Shown: positions 25,922-37,013, numbered from the stretch's first letter. The stretch is DNA of 64,000 bases from Allobosea sp. 117 (GCF_000702305.1 NZ_JNLC01000010.1:1-64000); one strand, 5' to 3'. The notes: generated by a model from the sequence alone, not told the origin. Translations and numbers: made by a program.

Positions 25922-25964
25922 TAACACCCGCGCGGGCGGCCGATCAACCGATGCGGCCTCGCTT

Positions 25965-26002
25965 TTCGGTGTCGCCTATTCGGTGTCGCCTATTCGGTGT
26001 CC
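25965..26002. repeat. 14-base tandem repeat across the stop of the GFA gene
   Basis: The unit TTCGGTGTCGCCTA occurs twice, plus a third partial TTCGGTGTC. The last partial copy encodes the final residues DTE and the stop of the gene at 25990-26406. Probably replication slippage. Confidence 0.75.
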
Positions 26003-26406
26003 TGGCCGGGAAGCTGCGGCACGGCATCGAGCCAGGTGACGGCGGAGCGGCACCAGATCTGCCGGGCGGGCCTCAGCTCGGCGCGCCGGCGGATGGCACC
26101 CCAGCGTATGTAGCGCGGACCCTCGTCGTCCTCCGCATCGTCCGAATAGATCGGCGAGCCGCATTCCGGGCAGAAATACTGCCGGCGGCGGCGACCGCTG
26201 TCGCCGGTCTTCACGTAGAATTTCGGCGGCTGCGCGGTCATCCGCACGCTCGCTGGCGCGGCGGGGACGCTCAGGCGGAAGGGCGAGCCGGAGAGGACCT
26301 GGCAGTCGGTGCAGTGGCAAACCGACATCGCCTCGGGGTCGATCTCCGCCTCGAAGCGCACCGCGCCGCAATGGCACTGGCCGTCGATCCGCATCGGCGC
26401 GCTCAC
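25990..26406 (-). CDS. GFA-family (glutathione-dependent formaldehyde-activating-like) zinc protein
   Basis: 138 residues. Zinc-binding cysteines in GQCHCGAVRF, CHCTDCQ and CPECGSP follow the GFA pattern. True formaldehyde activity is proven for few members, so the substrate is unknown. GTG at 26406 overlaps the ubiA stop as GTGA; an ATG four codons later (MRIDGQ) is an equally possible start. The protein otherwise has the usual length. Confidence 0.85.
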   Translation of the reverse strand: MSAPMRIDGQCHCGAVRFEAEIDPEAMSVCHCTDCQVLSGSPFRLSVPAAPASVRMTAQPPKFYVKTGDSGRRRRQYFCPECGSPIYSDDAEDDEGPRYIRWGAIRRRAELRPARQIWCRSAVTWLDAVPQLPGQDTE

Positions 26407-27359
26407 CCGACCGCCGCCTGCAGCGCGAAGGCCGCGAACAGGATGAGGCCGGCGTCGCGGTTGGAGCGAAACACGGCGAGGCAGAGGGCGGGGTCGTCGA
26501 TGTCGAGGCGGCGGATCTGCCAGGCGAGATGCGCGGCGAAGGCGGCGAGCCCGGCATAGGCGATCACGCCGCCGCCGGCGCTGGCGATCGCCGCGCCGAT
26601 CAGCAGGGCGGTTCCCGCATAGAGCGCGACCAGCCAGCCATGGGTGGACCGCCCGAACAGCCGGGCGGACGACTTCACGCCGATCAGCGCGTCATATTCG
26701 CGGTCGGGATGCGCATAGATCGTGTCGTAGCCGACCACCCACAGCACCGAGCCGGCATAGAGCAGCAGCGCCGCCGCCGGCAGCGCCTCCATCAGCGTGG
26801 CAAATCCCATCAGCGCGCCCCAGGAGAAGGCGAGGCCGAGCACGAGCTGGGGAATCCAGATGACGCGCTTCATCAGCGGGTAGATCGCCACCACGCCGAG
26901 CGAGGCCAGCGCCGTGAAAATCGCGAAGCGCGGCAGCGTCAGCAGCACGAGGAGGCCGGCCAGCGCCTGCACGACCAGGAAGGCGAAGGCGCCGCGCGGG
27001 CTCACCTGGCCGGAGGGGATCGGCCGCGCCCGGGTGCGCTCCACCCGCCCGTCTATGTCGCGGTCGAGTATGTCGTTCCAGGTGCAGCCGGCGCCGCGCA
27101 TGGCGATCGAGCCGACCGCGAACAGCGCCAGCAGCGCGAGGCTCCACGCCGTCCACCCGGCGCCGGACATGTGCGCGGCGAGCGCGGTGGACCACCAGCA
27201 GGGGATGACGAGCAGCCAGGAGCCGATCGGCCGGTCGGCGCGGGCGAGGCGCAGGAAGGGGCGGGAGGCAGCCGGCGCGCGGTCGACCCAGCTCAGGGTC
27301 GCGTCGGCCGGGCGCGGGCCGGCGGATGTCGTGGAAGGTCCGGCCGGCGAAGCGTTCAT
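26403..27359 (-). CDS. ubiA: 4-hydroxybenzoate polyprenyltransferase UbiA
   Basis: 318 residues with eight or nine membrane helices. It attaches the polyprenyl tail in ubiquinone synthesis. Both Mg-diphosphate motifs are present: NDILDRDIDGRVERTRARP and YAHPDREYDALIGVKSSA. The ATG at 27359 follows the 5' side of a frame that spuriously extends through the upstream gene. The first 25 residues are Pro/Ala-rich and not conserved. Confidence 0.95.
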   Translation of the reverse strand: MNASPAGPSTTSAGPRPADATLSWVDRAPAASRPFLRLARADRPIGSWLLVIPCWWSTALAAHMSGAGWTAWSLALLALFAVGSIAMRGAGCTWNDILDRDIDGRVERTRARPIPSGQVSPRGAFAFLVVQALAGLLVLLTLPRFAIFTALASLGVVAIYPLMKRVIWIPQLVLGLAFSWGALMGFATLMEALPAAALLLYAGSVLWVVGYDTIYAHPDREYDALIGVKSSARLFGRSTHGWLVALYAGTALLIGAAIASAGGGVIAYAGLAAFAAHLAWQIRRLDIDDPALCLAVFRSNRDAGLILFAAFALQAAVG

Positions 27360-27391
27360 CTGCGACCTATCCAGCCGGCGCCGCCCATGGC

Positions 27392-28057
27392 TCAGCGCAG
27401 CGCGCTGCCGCCGAGCGTGTCGAACACGCCGCCCTTCTGCTGGGAATGCTGCACGGAGGGGATGCCGCTCGGCAGGCCGAGGCCGGAGGAGAGCTGGCCC
27501 TGCGGCGGCGGCCCGCCGCCTCCACCTCCGCCGCCGCCGCTCTCGGCCATCGCGGCGGCCTTGCACACCTTGTTGCGGGTGTCGGCCACCTGCATGGTGT
27601 TGGCCTTCACCTTCTTCAGCAGGTCCGGCGGGACGCCGCAGTTCTGCTGGTTCTTGTTGAGGTAGTTGTAGAACTTCTCCTGCGCCGTCACGAAGTTGCG
27701 GAACATCGGGCAGAGCTCGACGGGGCCGGCCTTCTTCTTGATGCTGGCTTCGAGCTTCTTGCCGCGGGCGTCGAGATCGCCGCGCAGCACGTCGACGTCG
27801 GCCTGGCAATTGGTGGCGGGTCCGGGACGCTGCGACATGCCCGGCGCCGGCGAGAAGCCGCCGGCATCCGGGCCGGCCGGCGCCATGTCGGCGGGCGCCC
27901 CGTTGGGCACCGGTGACATGATCGCGCCGCCGCCGCCTTCGCCGATCCATTGCGCCTCGGCCGGCGCGACGAGCGACACGGCGAATGCGGCACCCGCCAA
28001 TGCGCCGGCGAGAAGAAGGACGGGTCGGCGTCTGCCGCCCTCGAATGCACGCATCAT
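27392..28057 (-). CDS. Exported hypothetical protein with a poly-Gly tract
   Basis: 221 residues. Not recognised as a characterised family, although similar exported proteins are likely in related genera. A signal peptide ends at SLVAPAEAQ; a Gly/Pro/Ala-rich stretch follows, then a helical core of about 100 residues with four Cys (NCQADV, ELCPMF, QNCGVP, KVCKAA), enough for two disulphides. After that comes a run of nine Gly and a Pro/Gln/Gly tail. The ATG-ATG at 28057 is chosen because the signal peptide begins right after it. It lies 32 bases before ubiA. Confidence 0.7.
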   Translation of the reverse strand: MMRAFEGGRRRPVLLLAGALAGAAFAVSLVAPAEAQWIGEGGGGAIMSPVPNGAPADMAPAGPDAGGFSPAPGMSQRPGPATNCQADVDVLRGDLDARGKKLEASIKKKAGPVELCPMFRNFVTAQEKFYNYLNKNQQNCGVPPDLLKKVKANTMQVADTRNKVCKAAAMAESGGGGGGGGGPPPQGQLSSGLGLPSGIPSVQHSQQKGGVFDTLGGSALR

Positions 28058-28188
28058 GTCGTAACGGCCCGCACCAGAATTGACCAAGCGTGATACAGAG
28101 GCGCGAAAGATTGGGCAACATCACGGCGGGAACGGCATGAACGGCCATCTCCCGCGTGGATTGTCGGCATTTTAGGGGAATTTCCTTT

Positions 28189-28923
28189 ATGGAGCCCTAC
28201 GATTTTCGGGCCCAGCGGCTCTTTGTCCCCGATGATCTCGGGGCCGGCGCCGAGCTGAGCCTCGATCGCGACCGGGCGCATTATGTCGCGGACGTGATCC
28301 GGCTGCCGGTCGGCGGGGCCATCCACCTGTTCAACGGGCGCGACGGCGAATGGCGCGCGCTGCGCCAGCCGGCCGGGCGGCGCGACGTCGTGCTCGCCTG
28401 CGAGGCGCAGCTCCGCCCGCAGGCCGGCCTGGCCGATCTCGACTATGTGTTCGCCCCACTCAAGCATGCCCGGCTCGACTACATGGTGCAGAAGGCGGTG
28501 GAGATGGGCGCCGGCCGGCTGGTACCGGTCATCACCCGCCACACCCAAGCGAGCCGCGTCAACACCGAGCGCATGCGCGCCAATGTGATCGAGGCCGCCG
28601 AGCAATGCGGCATCCTCGCCTTGCCGGAGGTCGCCGAGCCGCTCGCCTTCGAGCGCTGGCTGGCGGCGCTGGAACCGGAGCGCCGGCTGGTGTTCTGCGA
28701 CGAGGCGGCGGCCGGTGAACCGCCGGCCGTCCTCTCGGCCGCCGTGCGCGGTCCGCTCGCCGTGCTCATCGGCCCGGAAGGCGGCTTCGCCGACACCGAG
28801 CGCCGCGCGCTGCTCGCCCGCCCCGGCACCATCGTGCTCGCGCTCGGGCCGCGCATATTGCGTGCCGACACGGCGGCGGTGGCCGCCCTGGCGCTCATCG
28901 AGGCGGCACGCCAGCGGGCCTGA
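28189..28923 (+). CDS. rsmE: 16S rRNA (uracil-1498-N3)-methyltransferase RsmE
   Basis: 244 residues. SPOUT-class enzyme that methylates U1498 of 16S rRNA. N-terminal PUA-like part (RAQRLFVPDDL, HYVADVIRLPVGG) and the C-terminal knotted SAM site LIGPEGGFADTE and LGPRILRADTAAVAAL. It has the usual length, and transcription diverges from the secreted protein and ubiA. Confidence 0.95.
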   Translation: MEPYDFRAQRLFVPDDLGAGAELSLDRDRAHYVADVIRLPVGGAIHLFNGRDGEWRALRQPAGRRDVVLACEAQLRPQAGLADLDYVFAPLKHARLDYMVQKAVEMGAGRLVPVITRHTQASRVNTERMRANVIEAAEQCGILALPEVAEPLAFERWLAALEPERRLVFCDEAAAGEPPAVLSAAVRGPLAVLIGPEGGFADTERRALLARPGTIVLALGPRILRADTAAVAALALIEAARQRA

Positions 28924-29213
28924 GCGGCATTTTTCGTGATGGAACCGGTTCGGTTCGCCGACGTTATCAGCCGGCTTGACCGGATCTGTGTGCAATGTCG
29001 ACGTTCATTCGAAATGTTTCGCCTTTCGGTTTCATCGCTCACCGCATTGCAACAATAAATCGGCTAAACAATCTTGTATTTCTAAGGTCACACTTCAGGC
29101 TTAATCGACGCCAGTCTGATCATCCTCTGATTCGCAGCACGGATGCACCGTGTGTGCATGCCGGACTGCTGCGAATTTGAATGCTTTTAATAATAAGCAT
29201 GGGGGAATGAACG

Positions 29214-30332
29214 ATGAGCGAATACCGCATCGGGATCGAGGAGGAATATTTCGTCGTCGATTCCGAGACCAAGAGCGTGCTGCGCCGCATGCCCCCGGAT
29301 TTCATGGAGCGGGCGCGCACCGCGCTCGGCACCTCCGTGTCGGGCGAGATGCTGCAGCCGCAGATCGAGGTGATGACCCGCCCGCACGTCTCCTCCGACG
29401 ATGCCCGCGAGGAGCTGCGCGTGCTGCGGCGCGCGCTCGGGCAGGTGGCAAGCGATTTCGACCTCGCCTTCTTCGCCGCCGGCACCCATCCGACTGCCAC
29501 CTGGCAGGGGGGCAAGCGCACGCCGGCGCAGCGCTATGATGGGCTGATGCACGACCTGCAGATGCTCGGCGAGCGCAACCTGCTCTGCGGCATGCATGTG
29601 CATGTCGAGCTGCCGGACCCCGACCTGCGCATCGATGTCATGCGGCGCATCCTGCCCTTCCTGCCGGTGTTCGTGGCGCTCGCCACCTCCTCGCCGTTCT
29701 GGGAATCCAAGCGTACCGGGCTGATGGGCTACCGGCTCGCCGCCTATGACGAGCTGCCGCGCACCGGCCTGCCGGAGCTGTTCGAGAGCGCGAAGGACTA
29801 TGACGACTATATCGAGGCGCTGGTGGCGGCGCGGGCGATCCGCGATTCGAGCTATGTGTGGTGGGCGATCCGCCCGTCCGAGAAGCATCCGACGCTGGAG
29901 CTGCGGGCGCCCGATTCCTGCACGCGCATTGAGGATTCCATCGCCATCGCCACCCTCTACCGCGCGCTGGTGCGCCATCTGGTGCGCAACCCGAAATTCA
30001 ACGCCGGCGTCGACGCGGTGGACCGCGCCATCGCCGCCGAGAACAAGTGGCGGGCGCAGCGCTACGGCATCCATGGCAGCTTCGTCGACCGCGCCGCCAA
30101 GCAGGCCGTTCCGGTCTCGCAGGCGGTCGAAACCCTGATCGACATGCTCGCCGACGATGCCCGCGCGCTCGGCGGCCTCGATCATCTGCGCCAGCTCAAG
30201 GCGATCACCCATGGCGGCACCAGCGCCGACATGCAGATCGCCGTCTATCAGGAGGCGGCGCACCGCACCGGCAACCGCGGCGAGGCGCTGCGCGCGGTGA
30301 AGACCTGGCTCACCCACGCCTCCGCGCAATAG
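29214..30332 (+). CDS. GCS2-family carboxylate-amine ligase (YbdK type)
   Basis: 372 residues. Glutamate-cysteine ligase superfamily 2: [11 protein letters not shown] near the N-terminus, [11 protein letters not shown] and [11 protein letters not shown]. YbdK-type enzymes have weak gamma-glutamylcysteine activity, and their true product is unknown. The leader from 28924 to 29213 is clearly AT-richer than the surroundings and probably carries the promoter. It is followed by gshA with a 186-base gap containing a palindromic repeat, so the two GCS-fold ligases are neighbours but may be separate transcripts. Confidence 0.88.
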   Translation: MSEYRIGIEEEYFVVDSETKSVLRRMPPDFMERARTALGTSVSGEMLQPQIEVMTRPHVSSDDAREELRVLRRALGQVASDFDLAFFAAGTHPTATWQGGKRTPAQRYDGLMHDLQMLGERNLLCGMHVHVELPDPDLRIDVMRRILPFLPVFVALATSSPFWESKRTGLMGYRLAAYDELPRTGLPELFESAKDYDDYIEALVAARAIRDSSYVWWAIRPSEKHPTLELRAPDSCTRIEDSIAIATLYRALVRHLVRNPKFNAGVDAVDRAIAAENKWRAQRYGIHGSFVDRAAKQAVPVSQAVETLIDMLADDARALGGLDHLRQLKAITHGGTSADMQIAVYQEAAHRTGNRGEALRAVKTWLTHASAQ

Positions 30333-30350
30333 CGGCCAGCCATTCCCCTG

Positions 30351-30446
30351 CGTCATGCCGGAACGGCCGGAAGGCCGTATCCGGGATCGCGACATAATGG
30401 CCGACGATCCCGGCTCTGCGCCCTGCGGGCTTCGGCCGGGATGACG
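30351..30446. repeat. GC-rich palindromic repeat between the two GCS-fold genes
   Basis: Bounded by CGTCATGCCGG and CCGGGATGACG, with internal complementary arms (ATCCGGGATCG / CGATCCCGG). Belongs to the family of intergenic palindromes seen at 18.8, 35.3, 52.2 and 61.6 kb. Confidence 0.6.
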
Positions 30447-30518
30447 GGAAAACACCCGATTTGCGTCGCCGTCCGGCCTGTGTATGGTCGCGCGCCCAGC
30501 ATGCCGGCGGAGTGAGGA

Positions 30519-31889
30519 ATGGCCCGCGACCAGATCGATACGCAGCCCGTAGAGAGCCGCGACCAGTTGGTCGCGTGGCTCGAAGAGGGCTGCAAGCCGG
30601 CCACCCGCTTCCGCATCGGCACCGAGCACGAGAAGTTCCCGTTCACGCTGAACGGGCACGAACCCATCCCCTATGAGGGCGAGGCCGGCATCCGCGCGCT
30701 GCTCGAGGGCATGCGCACGCTGAACGGCTGGGAGCCGATCATGGAGGGCGAGACCATCATCGGTCTTGCCGACAATGTCGGGGGCGGCGCCATCTCGCTG
30801 GAGCCCGGCGGCCAGTTCGAGCTCTCCGGCGCGCCGCTGATCTCCATCCACGAGACCTGCGCGGAAGTGAACGGCCATCTGGAGCAGGTGCGCGCGGTGG
30901 CCGAGCCGCTCGGCATCGGCTTCCTCGGGCTCGGTATGAGCCCGAAATGGACGCTGGGCGAGACGCCGGTGATGCCCAAGGGGCGCTACCGCATCATGGC
31001 GAACTACATGCCGAAAGTCGGCACCCGTGGCCTCGACATGATGTTCCGCACCTGCACCGTGCAGGTGAACCTCGATTTCGCCTCGGAAGCCGACATGGTG
31101 AAGAAGCTGCGGGTTGGCCTCGCTTTGCAGCCGGTCGCCACCGCGCTCTTCGCCAATTCGCCCTTCACGGAAGGAAAGCCCAACGGCTATCTGTCGTACC
31201 GCTCCGAGATCTGGCGCGACACCGACAACAACCGCGCCGGCATGCTGCCCTTTGCCTTCGAGGACGGCATGGGCTTCGAGCGCTATGTGGATTACGCGCT
31301 CGACGTGCCGATGTACTTCATCAAGCGCGGCGACACCTATATCGACGTCGCCGGCTCCTCCTTCCGCGACCTCCTCGCCGGCCGGCATCCTGCGCTGCCG
31401 GGCGAGCGGCCGGTGATCTCGGACTGGGCCAACCACCTCTCGACCATCTTCCCGGAGGTGCGCCTCAAGCGCTATCTGGAAATGCGCGGCGCCGATGGCG
31501 GCCCGTGGGCGCAGCTCTGCGCGCTCCCCGCCCTGTGGACCGGCCTCTATTACGATGCCGCCAGCCTCGATGCCGCCTGGGATCTCGTGAAGGGGTGGAG
31601 CGCGGCGGAGCGGCAGGCGCTGCGCGACGCGGTGCCGACGCAGGCGCTCGATGCCCGCATCGCCGGGCGCAGCGTGCGCGAGATCGCCGGCGACGTGCTC
31701 GCCATCGCCCGCGCCGGCCTCCTGCGCCGTGACATACGCGACAGCCAGGGCCGCGACGAGACGCGCTTCCTGCGCCCGCTCGATGAATGTGTCGCCAGCG
31801 GCCTCACCCCCGCCCAGAAGCTGCTGGCGCGTTATGAGGGCGAATGGCACCGCTCGGTGGAGCCGGTGTTCGAGGAAGACGCCTACTGA
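30519..31889 (+). CDS. gshA: Glutamate-cysteine ligase (alphaproteobacterial/plant type)
   Basis: 456 residues. Catalyses the first step of glutathione synthesis. Diagnostic segments: [36 protein letters not shown] ([10 protein letters not shown]), [16 protein letters not shown] and [13 protein letters not shown]. This is the plant-like GshA form common to alphaproteobacteria, unrelated in close sequence to the E. coli type. Glutathione is the electron source of the glutaredoxin-type ArsC encoded at 5.2 kb. Confidence 0.96.
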   Translation: MARDQIDTQPVESRDQLVAWLEEGCKPATRFRIGTEHEKFPFTLNGHEPIPYEGEAGIRALLEGMRTLNGWEPIMEGETIIGLADNVGGGAISLEPGGQFELSGAPLISIHETCAEVNGHLEQVRAVAEPLGIGFLGLGMSPKWTLGETPVMPKGRYRIMANYMPKVGTRGLDMMFRTCTVQVNLDFASEADMVKKLRVGLALQPVATALFANSPFTEGKPNGYLSYRSEIWRDTDNNRAGMLPFAFEDGMGFERYVDYALDVPMYFIKRGDTYIDVAGSSFRDLLAGRHPALPGERPVISDWANHLSTIFPEVRLKRYLEMRGADGGPWAQLCALPALWTGLYYDAASLDAAWDLVKGWSAAERQALRDAVPTQALDARIAGRSVREIAGDVLAIARAGLLRRDIRDSQGRDETRFLRPLDECVASGLTPAQKLLARYEGEWHRSVEPVFEEDAY

Positions 31890-31914
31890 GCCGGGAGCGG
31901 CTTCCGCCTTCCGG

Positions 31915-32334
31915 TCAGCCTTCCCACGACCCCGCGCGATAGGTGCCGACGCTCCAGAGGTGGCCCTCCGGGTCGCGCACGGCGAATTCGCGCGAGCCAT
32001 AGGGCGTGTCGTAGAGCTCCATCACCACCTCGGCGCCGGCCGCGACTGCGCGCTTCCACACTACGTCGGCATCCGGAACCACGAGATAGATGCCCTGCGT
32101 CACGCCGCCGGCGGCGCGCGGCGTCACCATGCCGAGATGGTCCTTCTTCACGCCGCCGAGCATGATGGCGCTGCTGCCGAGGCGGAGCTCCGCATGGGCG
32201 AGGCTGGCGTTCTCGCCCTCGACCATCAGGATCGGCGCGAAGCCGAGCACCTGGCCGAGCCACTTCACCGCCGCGAAGGGGTCGGCGTAGCGCAGGAACG
32301 GCACGACATCGCCGGGAACGGGCTGGGCTGCCAT
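31915..32334 (-). CDS. VOC-superfamily (glyoxalase-like) protein
   Basis: 139 residues with two beta-alpha-beta-beta-beta modules: VPFLRYADPFAAVKWL, AHAELRLGSSAIML, then GIYLVVPDADVVWKRA and REFAVRDPEGHLWSVGTY. The last motif carries the metal-binding type Glu/His positions (DPEGHLW). No partner gene hints at a substrate. It could be a resistance-type or dioxygenase-like member. Confidence 0.85.
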   Translation of the reverse strand: MAAQPVPGDVVPFLRYADPFAAVKWLGQVLGFAPILMVEGENASLAHAELRLGSSAIMLGGVKKDHLGMVTPRAAGGVTQGIYLVVPDADVVWKRAVAAGAEVVMELYDTPYGSREFAVRDPEGHLWSVGTYRAGSWEG

Positions 32335-32404
32335 CTCATGCTCTCCCTGTGATGCTCCCTTGCCGGACCTCGCGGCCGAACGGCGGCGGGGTCGGAGTTC
32401 GGTC

Positions 32405-33289
32405 TCATTCCGCCGCGAGGGCGGCTTCCGAGATGTTGTCGAGGCCCTGGATCACGTGGTTGGCCAGCGCGTCGGCGAGCGGGGAGGGCTCGTGCCGGTT
32501 GCGCAGCAGTCCGATGCGGCAGGGCGCCAGCGCCGGATAGCCGTCGGAGGGTCCGAGCACCCGCATACCGGGACGCAGGCCCGATTCCGGCAGCACCGAG
32601 ATGGCAAGGCCCGCCAGCACGGCGGCCGAGACGGCGGTGCTGTTCGACGAGGTGTAGAGGATCCGGAAGGGCCGACCGACCGTCTGCAGCTTGGCGATCG
32701 CCTCCTGCCGCCAGTTGCAGGTCTGGCGGCCGAGCGCCAGCGGCACCGGCTCCTCCAGATGCGCGGAATGGCGGTTGGAGCCGACCCAGAGCAGTTGCTC
32801 GCGCCGGATGATCTCGCTCTCGCGGTTGATCATCTCGCAGTCGGTGACGATGGCAAGGTCGAGGTCGCCGGTGTCGATGCGGTCGACCAGATCGGTCGAG
32901 GGGTCGCACACCACGGTGAGCTCGACATGGGGATGCGTGTTGGAGAACCGCGCCATGATCTCGGGCAGGTAGCGGTCGGCATAGTCGTCCGGCACGCCGA
33001 GCCGCACGCGGCCGGAAAGCTCGGCATTGGCGAGGCTCGCCACCGCCTCCATGTTCAGCTTCACGATGCGGCGGGCATAGTCGAGCAGGCGCTCGCCCTC
33101 CTCGGTCAGCTTCGAGGCCCGCCCGTCGCGGGCGAAGATCGGTTTGCCGACCCGCTCCTCCAGCCGCTTCATCTGCATGGAGACGGCCGACTGGGTCTTG
33201 TGGACCACCTCCGACGCTTTCGTGAAGCTGCCGGTTTCGGCGATCATCATGAATGTTCTTAATTGATCAATGTCGAGCAGCACGTTCAT
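32405..33289 (-). CDS. LysR-family regulator (LsrB/VtlR-like)
   Basis: 294 residues. Helix-turn-helix at about 20-45 (GSFTKASEVVHKTQSAVSMQ) and a periplasmic-binding-like sensor domain. The N-terminus LDIDQLRTFMMIAETGSFT and KPIFARDGR closely resemble the VtlR/LsrB group of Rhizobiales as I remember them. VtlR in Brucella activates small DUF1127 genes; here a DUF1127 gene is divergently placed 195 bases away, which supports that assignment. Identity as the exact orthologue is not proven. Confidence 0.82.
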   Translation of the reverse strand: MNVLLDIDQLRTFMMIAETGSFTKASEVVHKTQSAVSMQMKRLEERVGKPIFARDGRASKLTEEGERLLDYARRIVKLNMEAVASLANAELSGRVRLGVPDDYADRYLPEIMARFSNTHPHVELTVVCDPSTDLVDRIDTGDLDLAIVTDCEMINRESEIIRREQLLWVGSNRHSAHLEEPVPLALGRQTCNWRQEAIAKLQTVGRPFRILYTSSNSTAVSAAVLAGLAISVLPESGLRPGMRVLGPSDGYPALAPCRIGLLRNRHEPSPLADALANHVIQGLDNISEAALAAE

Positions 33290-33484
33290 GAGTCCGTCCT
33301 CCGGCGCCGCGATATCAATGATGATGATAATTCAGATCATAAACATTCGCTAGTGTGATTATTCGATCTCCGTCATAACAGCAGTGTCGCGAACGGGCGC
33401 GGCGGTTTCGGGTGGCGGCATGGGGCCGTTTCCCGGAAAACGATGACCGCCCGCCGCTGCGCGGCCGACACGATGGAGGTATCA

Positions 33485-33832
33485 ATGTCGTATATAGGCG
33501 AAACCCGCAGGACCGCGTTCGAAGCGTTCGGGGTCGCGGCGACGCAGCTTGCGCACGCCGCAGCCCTCCGTGCCGTCAACTTCGCAAAGGCGCTGCACCG
33601 CCGGCGCATCCTCGCCGAGCTCGGCGAGTTCGATGATCGCATGCTGCGCGACATCGGCCTGACCCGTGGCGATCTGCGCGACGCCGTCGCCGGCCCGCTC
33701 TGGCAGGACCCGACGTCCGTGCTGGTGGTGCGTGCGGTGGAGAAGCGCGCCGCGCGCCGGCTTGATCAGCGCGAGATGGCCCGTTCGCAGGATCTGCACT
33801 CCGACAGCCGTGATCTCATCGAATGCAAATGA
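33485..33832 (+). CDS. DUF1127 domain small protein
   Basis: 115 residues. The DUF1127 motif is RRRILAELGEFDDRMLRDIGLTRGDLRDAV (described in parts: RRRILAEL, DDRMLRDIGLTR) at about residues 40-70. The C-terminal 40 residues are basic and not conserved. The ATG at 33485 has GGAGG seven bases upstream. DUF1127 proteins are arginine-rich RNA- or metabolism-linked small proteins; in Agrobacterium and Brucella some are involved in phosphate, carbon or virulence traits. Followed by a strong terminator at 33882. Confidence 0.85.
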   Translation: MSYIGETRRTAFEAFGVAATQLAHAAALRAVNFAKALHRRRILAELGEFDDRMLRDIGLTRGDLRDAVAGPLWQDPTSVLVVRAVEKRAARRLDQREMARSQDLHSDSRDLIECK

Positions 33833-33881
33833 GATCGCTTCCGATATTCGGTGGCACTCACCCCCTCTTGCCGCCGAACTG

Positions 33882-33917
33882 ACGCCCGCCGGCCCGCGCC
33901 GGCGGGCGTTTTCTTTT
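33882..33917 (+). terminator. Rho-independent terminator after the DUF1127 gene
   Basis: Perfect 12-base stem ACGCCCGCCGGC / GCCGGCGGGCGT with a 4-base loop (CCGC), followed by TTTCTTTT. It is the clearest intrinsic terminator in the window. Confidence 0.92.
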
Positions 33918-33949
33918 GCGGCCCACGCGTCCGGCCCGGCTTCACCGCG

Positions 33950-33975
33950 AACGATCCTTGCAAACGATCCTTGCA
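33950..33975. repeat. Direct tandem repeat, 13 bases twice
   Basis: AACGATCCTTGCA repeated without spacer in the 300-base gap before the luciferase-like gene. No other structure is evident in that gap besides the terminator. Confidence 0.7.
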
Positions 33976-34134
33976 GACGTGAAAAGACGCCCTTGCATCC
34001 GGGCGATGCCGCCGCGGATGCGCCGCTTCCCGTCTTCGCCCATATGCGGGGCGCCGGCATGTGCCGGCTGCGCCAACGGTTCGCGCATCTCGCCGCAACG
34101 TTGACGGCGACGTGCCGGCCCCGCAGAGAGAGAC

Positions 34135-35205
34135 ATGGACACCAGCAGCGTCCGGGCGCCCGCCGGGCACCCGCTCGAACTCGGCCTCGACACTTTCGGC
34201 GACGTGACCGCCGATGCCGCCGGCCAGCCCCTTCCCCATGCCGTGGTCATCCGCAACCTCGTCGAGGAGGGCGTGCTCGCCGACGAGCTCGGCATCGATT
34301 TCTTCGGCGTCGGCGAGCATCACCGGGCCGATTTCGCGATCTCGGCGCCGGAGGTGGTGCTGGCGGCGATCGCCGCGCGCACCAGGCGCATCCGCCTCGG
34401 CTCGGCGGTCACCGTGCTGAGCTCCGACGATCCGATCCGGGTGTTCCAGCGCTTCTCCACCGTCGACGCCATCTCGAACGGTCGCGCGGAGGTGATCCTC
34501 GGGCGCGGCTCCTTCACCGAATCCTTCCCGCTGTTCGGCTTCGACCTCGCCGACTACGAGAAGCTGTTCAGCGAGAAACTCGACCTGTTCGCCGCCCTGC
34601 TGTCCGAGAACGGCGGCGCGGAGGGCGTGAGCTGGAGCGGCACCACCCGCCCGGCGCTGAAGCACCAGCAGGTGTTCCCGCCGATCGAGCAGGGCCGGCT
34701 GAAGACCTGGATCGGGGTCGGCGGCAGCCCGGAATCGGTGGTGCGCGCGGCGACCTACGGCCTGCCGCTGATGCTCGCCATCATCGGCGGCGATCCGGCG
34801 CGCTTCCGCTCCTATGTCGATCTCTACCATCGCGCCTTCGCCCAGCTCGGCAGCGAGGTGCAGCCGATCGGCGTGCATTCGCCCGGCTATGTCGCCGATA
34901 CCGACGAGCAGGCGAAGGAGGAATTCTTCCCCGGCTTCAAGGCCAATCGCGACCGCATCGGCGCCGAGCGCGGCTGGCCGCCCATGGGCCGCGACGAGTT
35001 CGAGCGCGAGATCGCGCGCGGCTCGCTCTATGTCGGCTCCCCCGAGACCGTCGCGCGGAAGATCGCCGCGACCGCGAAGGCGCTCGGCATCGCGCGCTTC
35101 GATCTGAAGTACAGCGCCGGCCCGCTCGCACACGAGAAGATGATGCGCTGTATCGAGCTCTATGGCCGCGAGGTCATCCCGCGGACGCGCGAGCTGCTGG
35201 GCTGA
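34135..35205 (+). CDS. Luciferase-like (LLM) flavin-dependent oxidoreductase
   Basis: 356 residues of the bacterial-luciferase-like TIM barrel. Motifs: FFGVGEHHRADFAISAPE (FMN/active-site His region), IRLGSAVTVLSSDDPIRVFQ, EVILGRGSF and LYVGSPETVARK. This matches the subgroup that includes Agrobacterium Atu2307-type proteins. Reduced flavin must come from a reductase encoded elsewhere. No operon partner; a strong palindrome at 35252 follows. Substrate unknown. Confidence 0.88.
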   Translation: MDTSSVRAPAGHPLELGLDTFGDVTADAAGQPLPHAVVIRNLVEEGVLADELGIDFFGVGEHHRADFAISAPEVVLAAIAARTRRIRLGSAVTVLSSDDPIRVFQRFSTVDAISNGRAEVILGRGSFTESFPLFGFDLADYEKLFSEKLDLFAALLSENGGAEGVSWSGTTRPALKHQQVFPPIEQGRLKTWIGVGGSPESVVRAATYGLPLMLAIIGGDPARFRSYVDLYHRAFAQLGSEVQPIGVHSPGYVADTDEQAKEEFFPGFKANRDRIGAERGWPPMGRDEFEREIARGSLYVGSPETVARKIAATAKALGIARFDLKYSAGPLAHEKMMRCIELYGREVIPRTRELLG

Positions 35206-35251
35206 TCCGGGGCGATTCCCGGCACGCCCAGCGTGTGGGCCTGCAACCTGA

Positions 35252-35278
35252 CATGGCCGGGGTTTCGCCCCGGCCATG
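35252..35278. repeat. GC-rich palindrome, terminator-like
   Basis: CATGGCCGGGG / CCCCGGCCATG, 11-base perfect stem with a 5-base loop, 47 bases after the luciferase-like gene. No U tract. Same family as the palindromes at 18.85 and 52.2 kb. Confidence 0.75.
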
Positions 35279-35492
35279 GAGGTCTTCGAGGGCGCCGGCG
35301 CCCGCCGGAAACCGTCATGAGGACGCCATTTCGCCTCGTGCGACCTAGCCATCTTGCCTAGGGCACCCACCGTCCCGCCGGATTGACGGACCGTACATGC
35401 GGGCGCAGTCTCCATGGTCATAAAGCCGACGTCCGCTATGGCAGGACCGACGCGACGACGCCGAATGGCGCGTCTGATCAAGGAGGAAACAC

Positions 35493-37013
<1,521 letters not shown>

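Noticed and set aside
28924..29213. Small gene in the AT-rich gap before the GCS2-type ligase
   Set aside because: A 61-codon frame (28995-29180) lacks a ribosome site and coding bias; the region fits a promoter or leader better.
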